This document shows, in pieces, positions 5,226 through 12,270 of a stretch of DNA of 18,704 nucleotides. The DNA is taken from NCBI GenBank assembly GCA_964345215.1, contig CAYFQH010000040.1, positions 1 through 18,704 of the forward strand. Direction: 5' to 3'. Under the pieces are notes generated by a model. The model did not search any database and was not told the origin of the DNA. It saw only the letters and a program-made list of their open reading frames with translations. The position numbers and the translations under genes are program-made. Origin of the DNA: CAYFQH01 sp964345215. GTDB lineage: Bacteria; Bacillota; Clostridia; Christensenellales; Aristaeellaceae. The stretch's first letter is position 1; every line of letters begins with the position of its first letter.

Positions 5226-7274
5226 ATGTTTTGGGCAATTGTTTCTATTTTGGTATCCTTGCTTGCTTTTGTTGTGGCAGGCTATTTTTACCGCTATGTA
5301 AAAAGCCTTCCAACGGCAAATCAAAAATTGGAAGACATTGGCAGCCTGGTCAAACAAGGTGCTTTCACCTTTTTAAAACGGGAATATAAGGCCCTAGGCC
5401 TTTTTATGGTTCCGGTCGCCATTGTTATTTTGCTGTTTTTTCCAAAACCCCTTTGGCAGGGCAATGTGAATCAAAACGTTTTAATGGTTATCTCCTTTAT
5501 TATGGGGGCTACCGTGTCGGCTCTGGCCGGGTGGATTGGCATCAGCATTGCCACCATTGCCAATGTAAAGGCGGCCACGGCTGCGCAAAAAGGCCTTTCA
5601 CCTGCCTTTATGGCAGGGTTTCGGGGAGGCGCGGTTATGGGAATGGCCGTTGTGGGGGCATCCCTGCTAAGCACAGCTTTTTTGGCCCTTGTATTTCCGA
5701 ATAACCACAATATCATTTTGGCCTTTAGCTTTGGGGCCAGCTCTCTGGCCCTCTTTTCCAAAGCCGGCGGCGGCATTTTTACCAAAACTGCCGACATCGC
5801 GGCAGACCTAACCGGTAAGGTGGAGTTGGGCATTCCTGAAGATGACCCGAGAAACCCCGCCGTCATTGCCGACAATGTAGGTGATAATGTAGGCGATGTT
5901 GCAGGCATGGGCGCCGATTTGTTCGATTCAAACGTAGCTTCTATTGCGGCAACCATGGTGATTGCACTGGGCCTTGGCACCCAAAATATCAACCTGCTTT
6001 TTTGCGTATGCGCCCTTGGGCTGCTGGCTTCCATTATTGGGGTACTCACCTCTAAAGTGTCTGAAAAAGGAAACCCCAGCAAGGCCTTAAACGGGGGAAC
6101 CTATTTAACCTGCGGTGTTTTTGCCCTGCTTACCCTTGTTGCCTTCTTAATCTGCGGCTATTCTCTGCGCTTGTGGGGGGCAGCCATGCTCGGGCTTTTG
6201 GCCGGGGTTGTGATTGGCTTTACCAGCGACTTTTTTACAGGAGATGACCGTGCCCCGGTAAAAAAAGTGGCAGAAGCTTGCCAGCGAGGGCCAGCTTTCA
6301 CCATTTTATCGGGTTTTAGCTATGGGCTCCTTTCTTCCTTCCCCTCCTTATGCGGCATTGGCTTGGCGGCCCTTTTATCCTACCACCTATGTGCTCCTTT
6401 GGGCCCGGGTTATGCCATGTTGGGCATTTCTATTGCCGCCCTTGGCATGCTGTCTATTGTAGGCATGATCATTTCAAACGATGCCTATGGCCCCATTGTG
6501 GATAATGCCAGGGGCCTTGCAGAAATGGGCGGCCTGGGGGATGAAGTGCTTGAAATTACCGATGAACTGGACGCAGCGGGCAATACCGCCAAAGCCATTA
6601 CCAAAGGCTTTGCCATTGGGGCGGCGGGTCTTACGGTGATTGCCCTGTTAGGGGCCTTTCAGGAGATTGTTGAACAGGCCCTGGGCCATGCCATTGTTTT
6701 TGACTTGATGAACCCCTCGGTCTTCTTTGGTATGCTCATTGGCGTGGCCATTCCTGCCGTGTTCTCGGCTATGCTGATGATGGGGGTGAACCGCAACGCC
6801 CAGCGGATGGTAGAGGAAATCCATCGCCAGTTTGATACCATTCCCGGCCTTAAAGAGGGCAAGGAAGGGGTTGTACCCGAGTATGACAAATGTATCGATA
6901 TTGCAACGGTAGGCGCTTTGAAGGAGCTGGTTCCGGCAGGACTGATGGCCATTATTGCCACCTTGCTGGTTGGCTTTATAGGTGGGGTTAATGCCATTAG
7001 CGGCTTTTTGACAGGCAATATTACATCAGGCCTTTTGTTGGCTATGCTGATGAGTAACGCCGGGGGCTTGTGGGATAATGCAAAAAAATATATCGAGGCC
7101 GGCCATTTTGGCGGCAAAGGGTCCGATGCCCATAAGGCTGCCGTAATTGGCGATACCGTAGGCGATCCCTTTAAGGATACGGCAGGCCCCTCCATTAACA
7201 CCCAAATTACTGTGGTTTCCCTTATTGCCTCCCTTACAGCCACCTTGTTTGTTGCTGTGAGCTTGATTAAATAA
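5226..7274 (+). CDS. hppA: membrane-bound ion-pumping pyrophosphatase (H+- or Na+-translocating)
   Basis: The enzyme hydrolyses pyrophosphate and uses the energy to move H+ or Na+ out of the cytoplasm. It is a homodimeric membrane protein with about 16 helices. The 682-residue length is normal. The PPi/Mg-binding site is complete: GGGIFTKTADIAADLTGK, then DDPRNP (206-211), DNVGDNVGDVAG (about 216-227), DAYGPIVDNA, and the C-terminal DTVGDPFKDTAGPSIN. The motif GNTAKA (452-457) has lysine at 456, where K+-independent enzymes carry Lys and K+-dependent ones Ala, so I predict a K+-independent, probably proton-pumping, form. The start follows a textbook AAGGAGGT (5212-5219). It is a single-gene transcription unit between its own promoter and the terminator at 7290-7319. 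Confidence 0.97.
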   Translation: MFWAIVSILVSLLAFVVAGYFYRYVKSLPTANQKLEDIGSLVKQGAFTFLKREYKALGLFMVPVAIVILLFFPKPLWQGNVNQNVLMVISFIMGATVSALAGWIGISIATIANVKAATAAQKGLSPAFMAGFRGGAVMGMAVVGASLLSTAFLALVFPNNHNIILAFSFGASSLALFSKAGGGIFTKTADIAADLTGKVELGIPEDDPRNPAVIADNVGDNVGDVAGMGADLFDSNVASIAATMVIALGLGTQNINLLFCVCALGLLASIIGVLTSKVSEKGNPSKALNGGTYLTCGVFALLTLVAFLICGYSLRLWGAAMLGLLAGVVIGFTSDFFTGDDRAPVKKVAEACQRGPAFTILSGFSYGLLSSFPSLCGIGLAALLSYHLCAPLGPGYAMLGISIAALGMLSIVGMIISNDAYGPIVDNARGLAEMGGLGDEVLEITDELDAAGNTAKAITKGFAIGAAGLTVIALLGAFQEIVEQALGHAIVFDLMNPSVFFGMLIGVAIPAVFSAMLMMGVNRNAQRMVEEIHRQFDTIPGLKEGKEGVVPEYDKCIDIATVGALKELVPAGLMAIIATLLVGFIGGVNAISGFLTGNITSGLLLAMLMSNAGGLWDNAKKYIEAGHFGGKGSDAHKAAVIGDTVGDPFKDTAGPSINTQITVVSLIASLTATLFVAVSLIK

Positions 7275-7289
7275 TATTTTCAACTTAAA

Positions 7290-7319
7290 ACACTCGGTTA
7301 CCCTGCCGGGTGTTTTTTT
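7290..7319 (+). terminator. intrinsic terminator of the pyrophosphatase gene
   Basis: ACACTCGG (7290-7297) pairs with CCGGGTGT (7306-7313), with one G-T wobble, around an 8-base loop and runs into seven T. It is 15 bases after the stop codon. Confidence 0.9.
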
Positions 7320-7354
7320 GTTGGGTCTGTTTAAAAGCAAATCATTTCAATGGG

Positions 7355-7383
7355 TTGACAGGGCTTGTGTGTTTTTTTATGAT
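7355..7383 (+). promoter_or_regulatory. sigma-A promoter of the small membrane protein gene
   Basis: TTGACA (7355-7360) and TATGAT (7378-7383) are 17 bases apart, 27 bases before the start codon at 7411. Confidence 0.8.
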
Positions 7384-7410
7384 AAACAAAAAAGGGAAAA
7401 GGTGAAAATC

Positions 7411-7839
7411 ATGAAATACGGGCGAAGCAGAAAAAATATGGTCTTAGATGTAATTATTGGCCTTTTTGTAGGGGCTGGCATTGGCCTTGTTGTGTATATT
7501 TTTTCAAGGCAGCTTATGTGGCCGCTTATTGGCGGGCTGGCTGTCTTTGGGCTGTATCAACTCTGGGTGCTGCAGCACGTAACAAGGGGTCAGGTAACCC
7601 AAAGCCAGGTTATTTTCAAAAAAGGGAACAAAACCATCGGTGCTTTTCTCTTTGACCAGTTCTTTTTCTCATACGAAATGCCCGATAGCCAAGGGAATAA
7701 AAGCATTTACCTCATTGCCGAGGAAAGAGCAACCGGTGAAAGAACCAGAGTGGACTGTACCTCCTTTGGCAAAGACAACTTTTTCCGCCTCTACCGGCAA
7801 ATTGCCCAAAAGGCCGATACAATGGTTTTAGAAGGGTAA
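7411..7839 (+). CDS. small two-helix membrane protein of unknown function
   Basis: The 142-residue product has a short basic N-terminus (MKYGRSRKN), two hydrophobic helices (about 11-31 and 35-55) forming a hairpin, and a soluble, probably cytosolic C-terminal domain of about 85 residues with alternating beta-like segments (SQVIFKKGNKTIGAFLF, SIYLIAEERATGERTRVD). I do not recognise a family. The start at 7411 follows AAAAGGTG six bases upstream and lies just after a clear promoter; the frame extends 31 codons further upstream, but the strong promoter lies within that extension. The gene is monocistronic and convergent with the YdcF-like gene, six bases between the stops. Confidence 0.75.
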   Translation: MKYGRSRKNMVLDVIIGLFVGAGIGLVVYIFSRQLMWPLIGGLAVFGLYQLWVLQHVTRGQVTQSQVIFKKGNKTIGAFLFDQFFFSYEMPDSQGNKSIYLIAEERATGERTRVDCTSFGKDNFFRLYRQIAQKADTMVLEG

Positions 7840-7845
7840 AGAGGC

Positions 7846-8913
7846 CTACTTTAATAAAGCTAAAAACCATTGCTGAACGGCAGTACTTAATACAATGGAT
7901 AATATAACCAGTAAAAGGCCAATGGTCAGGTGAACTTTTTTTGTCATGGCTAAGTAAGCAATATATTCGCGCAAGAAAGCATTTAGCGAAAAATAAAACT
8001 TGGTTTTTGCGCCCAGGCCTTCCCAGCGGAGGCCTGCTTTTTTTGCAATGATCAGGGCCCTAAACACATGGTAGCGGCTGGTAACCACCAAAACCTCGGG
8101 CTCTTTTCGGGGTGAGGAGCCCCTTTTGTTTTTTTCGTAATCCGCCAAAATAAGCTGGGCCGAAAAGTGAATGTTTTCGTAAGTGTTTACCGATCGGGTT
8201 TCTCTTATAATCTGCTGGGAAAGCAATCCTTTATCAAGAGCGTATTTAGCCATGGCCTCCCCTTCAGGCCAGGGTTCATCGGCCCCCTGGCCTCCGGAAA
8301 AAACAAAAGTGGGGGATAGATTTTGCTTGTGGGCATAGTCAAGGGCTTTTTGTATACGGGAGGCTAAAAGAGGCGGAACCTTGCCCTTTATTAAACCGCT
8401 GCCTAAGACAACAATGTAATCAAAACTTCGCCTGTGATGGGGAAACATGTTTAAAAAAGCCGAAAGGGTGTAGAGAAAAAGAATAAAGGCCAAATAAACA
8501 ATTGCCCCTGATAAAAAACTGTATAGATAGTTGCCCACCGGGTTTGAAAAGGATAACAAAGGCCAGATGACCAGGTATAAAAAATATAAAACACCAAATA
8601 AAAGAGAGAGGGCGTGGGAAAGGGAAAAACCCTCTTTTTTAATCAGGCGGATTCCGCTGGTAATGGGAATAACAAACAAAAACAAGGCGAATAAAACCAT
8701 TAAAAGTAAAAAAAACACTAAAATAGCGGGCAGCATGCTTTTAAGAAGAAGGCTGCTCACCTCGGCTATCAGCAGCCCGGTGGCTGCACCCAACATGAAA
8801 AACACAAAGGCCCAAAAGCCAAGTCAAAGGCTGTGGGGCCGCTTGAAAAATAAAAACAGGGTCAATCCCAGGGCAACGAGGGTGGCGATAATGAAAGGCA
8901 AAAAAACCAACAT
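7846..8913 (-). CDS. YdcF/ElyC-like DUF218 membrane protein with an in-frame TGA near its N-terminus
   Basis: The C-terminal half is a DUF218 domain: IVVLGSGLIKGKVPPLL, FVFSGGQGADEPWPEGEAM, a TRSVNTYEN motif and VVTSRYHVFRA. Several hydrophobic segments precede it and one follows. Members of this family (YdcF, ElyC, SanA) are envelope-associated, and ElyC affects lipid-carrier-dependent polymer synthesis; the biochemical activity is not settled. The best start is the ATG at 8911-8913 with AAAAGGAG eight bases upstream and a strong promoter (8945-8973). In that frame codon 30 is TGA (8824-8826), between a first membrane helix (MLVFLPFIIATLVALGLTLF) and the second (LGFWAFVFFMLG). Restarting at GTG 8805 or ATG 8796 has no ribosome site and would lose the first helix. 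A TGG-to-TGA change, real or an assembly error, is most likely. Without it the product is 355 residues. Confidence 0.8.
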
Positions 8914-8944
8914 ACAAAACGCTCCTTTTAAGGCGGCTAAAGCC

Positions 8945-8973
8945 ATTATAAAAAAACAATGGTTAAATGGCAA
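8945..8973 (-). promoter_or_regulatory. sigma-A promoter of the YdcF-like gene
   Basis: On the minus strand TTGCCA (8968-8973) and a perfect TATAAT (8945-8950) are 17 bases apart, 31 bases before the ATG at 8913. It supports translation from that ATG and not from the later GTG. Confidence 0.8.
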
Positions 8974-9021
8974 TCAAAAACAGGATTCTTGGTATAAAAA
9001 GATGAAAGAAAAGGGCGCAAA

Positions 9022-9030
9022 TGTTATAAT
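9022..9030 (+). promoter_or_regulatory. extended -10 promoter of the mrp-sbcDC operon
   Basis: TG, one base, then TATAAT (9025-9030) forms a perfect extended -10, 62 bases before the mrp start. The region 17 bases upstream (ATGAAA, 9002-9007) is a poor -35, which an extended -10 can tolerate. The divergent YdcF-like promoter lies about 50 bases away. Confidence 0.65.
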
Positions 9031-9092
9031 AAGCCTTGTGGTATTAAAATAGTGTGTTCAAAAAAGACGAGCAAAGAAGCAAGGAGAAAAAA

Positions 9093-9932
9093 ATGAGCGA
9101 AAATTGTAGCGGCCAATGCGCCGGTTGTGAACAGGATTGTACTTCCCGGCAGGATAGCCTGGTATCGCAAGCCTTAAATCCCCATTCCCAGGTTAAGAAA
9201 GTCATCGGCGTGGTCAGCGGCAAGGGGGGCGTAGGCAAAAGCCTGGTCACCAGCCTGCTGGCTGTTTTGAGTGCTAAGAAAGGTTATAAAACGGCTGTTT
9301 TAGATGGAGATATTACAGGCCCCTCTATACCCAAGGCCTTTGGCATTCACGAAAAAGCCACCGGCAGCGATTTGGGCATGTTTCCTGTAACCAGCGCTAT
9401 CGGGGTTGAAGTGATGTCCGTTAATTTAATTCTGCCCGAGGAAACAGACCCGGTTGTTTGGCGGGGCCCGGTGATTGGCGGGGTTGTAAAGCAGTTTTGG
9501 TCTGAGGTGGTTTGGGGGGATGTAGATGTGATGTTTATCGACATGCCGCCTGGAACAGGGGATGTGCCCCTGACTGTCTTTCAATCCATTCCGGTAGACG
9601 GCATTGTGATTGTTACTACTCCCCAGGAACTGGTGAATATGATTGTAAAAAAGGCTGTTAAAATGGCGGAGATGATGAATATTCCCGTATTGGGCCTGGT
9701 GGAGAACATGAGCTACGTTTTATGCCCCTGCTGCGGGGAGAAAATTGAGGTTTTTGGCCAAAGCAAGGCAGAGCAAACGGCTAAGGATTTGGGTATTAGC
9801 ATAAGCCAGCAAATTCCCATGGACCCGGCCTTAACAGGCCTGGTCGATAGCGGCACCATAGAATATTATATGGGCAGGGACTTGAACCTGCTTTTTGCCC
9901 AAATTGAAAAAATGATTAATAATAAGGCCTAA
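9093..9932 (+). CDS. Mrp/ApbC/NBP35 family Fe-S cluster carrier ATPase
   Basis: A cytosolic P-loop ATPase of the MinD/Mrp group that holds and transfers Fe-S clusters to target enzymes. The deviant Walker A SGKGGVGKS (42-50) is followed by DGDITGPSIPK (71-81), the IDMPPGTGD Walker B region (149-157), and the family's paired cysteines in CPCCGEK (C211 and C214). It also has an N-terminal cysteine cluster, C5-x3-C9-x2-C12-x3-C16, as in NBP35-type proteins, which could bind a second Fe-S cluster. The 279-residue length is usual. The start is fixed by AAGGAG (9081-9086) six bases before ATG 9093. It is the first gene of a run continuing into the DTG protein, sbcD and sbcC. The target enzyme is unknown. 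Confidence 0.92.
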   Translation: MSENCSGQCAGCEQDCTSRQDSLVSQALNPHSQVKKVIGVVSGKGGVGKSLVTSLLAVLSAKKGYKTAVLDGDITGPSIPKAFGIHEKATGSDLGMFPVTSAIGVEVMSVNLILPEETDPVVWRGPVIGGVVKQFWSEVVWGDVDVMFIDMPPGTGDVPLTVFQSIPVDGIVIVTTPQELVNMIVKKAVKMAEMMNIPVLGLVENMSYVLCPCCGEKIEVFGQSKAEQTAKDLGISISQQIPMDPALTGLVDSGTIEYYMGRDLNLLFAQIEKMINNKA

Positions 9933-9981
9933 GGGCCTGGTATAGGGCTTTTTGTAGGGATTGACGAAGGGGAACATGGGG

Positions 9982-11103
9982 ATGAGCGAATACCAAAAAC
10001 CGGGAATGGATCAAAAAGAGGTGGAGGTTATTTTGGCCGCCTTTTTTTCCGGCAGGGATCATCAGGCCCAAAGGTTGGCGGAGGCCCTCTACAAGGGTGA
10101 ACATCCGCCTCTTTTAAAAGCCAGGGGCGAAAGCCTGCTGGCTTCCTGCTATTTTTCAAAGGGCAGGTACCAAAAACTAAAAGCCTTGGCACTGGGGCTG
10201 CAGCAGCCGGAGGAAAAAACAGCCATTGAAAGCCTTTTGCCCTTTTATATCGGGCACAGGGTAAGAAAAAGCAAGGAACCCAAAAGGATTCAGGGCGAAA
10301 ACCTTATTCCCAACCTTTTGTTTTTCCCCGTTTGGGTAAACGGTAAAAAAGGTTCCTTTCTTTTTGATACAGGGGCCATGGGCACCATTGTGAACCAGGC
10401 CTTTTATGGGAATGAAACAGGGCCGCCAGGGCCGGGAGCCAAAGTACTTGCCTTAAATGCCTTTGGCCAGGAGCTGAAGGATAACAAAATAGCCCATATC
10501 AAAGACTTTGCCTTTGGAGGCCTTCATTTTCAAAATAAGCAGGTTATGGTTTTACCTGAGGAATATCTGACATTTCCATTAAACGAAAAAAAGCAAATGA
10601 CCATTGATGGCATTATCGGCTTTGATATAATCAAAAAATATCCTTGGCTTATGGATACAAGAGAGGGAACCCTTCGCCTTATAGAAGAGGATGAACGGCA
10701 AAAAGGGACTTCCCCAAACCTTTTTTGCGACTTCTTCCCCTTGGCTCATGTCTGGGTTAATCAAAGAAAGCAGCTTTTGGCCTTTGACACAGGGGCGAAT
10801 CAAACGGTTTTTATCAAAAGGGATGAAACAAATCCACTGCAAAAGGGGGCTGAAGGGGATAAAAAAGTGTTCGCTGCCGGTGGTCAAGGGCAGGCTCTGG
10901 GAGGCTGGGCCGAAAATCAGCAGCTAATCTTGGCGGGACGAAAAAAAACCCTTTCCCTGGTGCCTCTAATGGAAAACATGGTCCCTATTAGTTATCACTT
11001 TAACATTAGAGGCATCCTCGGTATGGATATGCTGGAAAATGCCCTAATTGAAATAGACTTTAGTGCCCATCGGCTGGCAATAACCCCTTATGAACCCGTA
11101 TAG
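9982..11103 (+). CDS. protein with two tandem retropepsin-like (DTG) aspartyl protease domains
   Basis: The 373-residue product has a helical N-terminal part (about 12-92, TPR-like in appearance) followed by two related beta-rich domains. In each, a VWVN strand leads into an FDTGA active-site motif: VWVN 117-120 with DTG 129-131, and VWVN 257-260 with DTG 269-271, exactly 140 residues apart. Each ends with a matching GIIGFDII (210-217) or GILGMDML (344-351). Retropepsin-like enzymes act as dimers with one DTG per chain, so a chain carrying both could form a pepsin-like single-chain enzyme. There is no signal peptide, so it should be cytosolic. The start at 9982 follows AAGGGG (9967-9972); ATG 9976 and TTG 9961 are alternatives. 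It lies 49 bases after mrp and 30 before sbcD, with no obvious terminator between. The substrate is unknown and catalysis is inferred only. Confidence 0.8.
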   Translation: MSEYQKPGMDQKEVEVILAAFFSGRDHQAQRLAEALYKGEHPPLLKARGESLLASCYFSKGRYQKLKALALGLQQPEEKTAIESLLPFYIGHRVRKSKEPKRIQGENLIPNLLFFPVWVNGKKGSFLFDTGAMGTIVNQAFYGNETGPPGPGAKVLALNAFGQELKDNKIAHIKDFAFGGLHFQNKQVMVLPEEYLTFPLNEKKQMTIDGIIGFDIIKKYPWLMDTREGTLRLIEEDERQKGTSPNLFCDFFPLAHVWVNQRKQLLAFDTGANQTVFIKRDETNPLQKGAEGDKKVFAAGGQGQALGGWAENQQLILAGRKKTLSLVPLMENMVPISYHFNIRGILGMDMLENALIEIDFSAHRLAITPYEPV

Positions 11104-11133
11104 AGAGGCACAATGAAGGAAGGGAAAAAGAAC

Positions 11134-12270
11134 ATGCGGTTTTTACACACGGCAGATTTGCATTTAGGCAAAAGAGTTTACCAGTTTTCCATGATTAAGG
11201 ACCAGGAGTATATTTTAGATCAAATTCTCTCCATTGCCCTTACCAGCAAAGCAGACGGCATTTTTATCAGCGGTGATGTGTACGATAAACCCACTCCCTC
11301 CGAAGAGGCGGTGATGCTATTGGACAGTTTTTTAAATCGCTGTACCCAGGAAGGGCTCCTCGTCTTTATTATCAGCGGCAATCACGATTCATCCAGGCGG
11401 CTGGCCTTTGGCAGCAAAATGATGGCGGCAGAGGGGATTTACATTGCTCCTGCTTTTGACGGCACCCTGGCACCCCTCACCTTTGAAGATGCTTTTGGAG
11501 AAATCAACATCTACCTTCTGCCCTTTATCAAACCGGCTCAGGTGCGCCATTACTTCCCCGATCAAAAGGGAGACGGAAGCTACCAATGGGCCCTTGAAAC
11601 AGTAATAAACAGCATCCCCCTTGACCCTTTAAAGCGCAATGTGCTTTTAGCCCACCAGTTTGTTTTGGGGGGAATGACCAGCGAGTCGGAAGAAGTTTCC
11701 ATAGGCGGGCTGGATCAAATTGCCGCTCAAACCTTTGCCCCTTTTGATTATGTAGCCCTGGGGCACCTGCACCGGCCCCAGTGGATTGATATGGAAAAGG
11801 TTCGCTATTCAGGTTCCCCTCTTAAGTACTCCTTTTCTGAAGTAAGCCACCAAAAGGGAGTGGGCTTGATTGACTTTGAGCAAAAGGGGAAGGTGACCCA
11901 TACCCAGGTTCCCTTGGTGCCCCAGTATGATATGCGCCAGTTAAAAGGCTCTTTTGACACCCTTATCAACCAAAGTACTCCCGCAGATCAGCAGGACTAC
12001 CTCCGTATTATTTTAACCGATGAAGAGGATGTGCCCAATGCCTTTGGACGCCTTGCTTTTGTTTATCCTAAACTGATGCAGTTAAACTATGATAATAAGC
12101 GCACGCGGCAAATTCTACAGGTAAACCTGGCCGGCGAAAATCCTATGGGAAAAAGTCCGGTTAAGCTTTTTGAGCAGCTGTACTGCCAGCAAATGGGCAT
12201 GGAGCTGAAGGAGAACCAAAGCCAATACATCAGCCGGGCTGTTAACAGCATTTGGAGGGAAGAAGAATGA
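11134..12270 (+). CDS. sbcD: SbcD nuclease subunit of the SbcCD complex
   Basis: SbcD is the manganese-dependent calcineurin-like phosphoesterase of the bacterial Mre11-Rad50 counterpart. It cuts hairpins and processes blocked double-strand ends. The five metal-binding motifs are visible: TADLHLG (6-12), SGDVYD (46-51), SGNHDS (81-86), AHQF (173-176) and GHLH (210-213). The 378-residue length is typical. The start at 11134 gives the standard MRFLHTADLHLG beginning with AAGGAAGGG about ten bases before it; an ATG at 11113 would add seven unconserved residues. The stop overlaps the sbcC start as ATGA, which implies translational coupling and equal production of the two subunits. Confidence 0.96.
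   Translation: MRFLHTADLHLGKRVYQFSMIKDQEYILDQILSIALTSKADGIFISGDVYDKPTPSEEAVMLLDSFLNRCTQEGLLVFIISGNHDSSRRLAFGSKMMAAEGIYIAPAFDGTLAPLTFEDAFGEINIYLLPFIKPAQVRHYFPDQKGDGSYQWALETVINSIPLDPLKRNVLLAHQFVLGGMTSESEEVSIGGLDQIAAQTFAPFDYVALGHLHRPQWIDMEKVRYSGSPLKYSFSEVSHQKGVGLIDFEQKGKVTHTQVPLVPQYDMRQLKGSFDTLINQSTPADQQDYLRIILTDEEDVPNAFGRLAFVYPKLMQLNYDNKRTRQILQVNLAGENPMGKSPVKLFEQLYCQQMGMELKENQSQYISRAVNSIWREEE

Noticed and set aside
5094..5357. Minus-strand open frame of 87 codons across the pyrophosphatase promoter
   Set aside because: It runs through a bidirectional terminator and a perfect sigma-A promoter, has no ribosome site, and overlaps the start of hppA.
8741..8959. Minus-strand 72-codon frame overlapping the YdcF-like gene start
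   Set aside because: It is a shifted frame over a hydrophobic coding segment; the other frame has the promoter, ribosome site and homology.
9925..9956. Hairpin-like AGGCC-TAAG-GGCCT after mrp as a terminator
   Set aside because: The stem has five pairs, the following T run is short and displaced, and the next gene follows closely, so readthrough is more likely.
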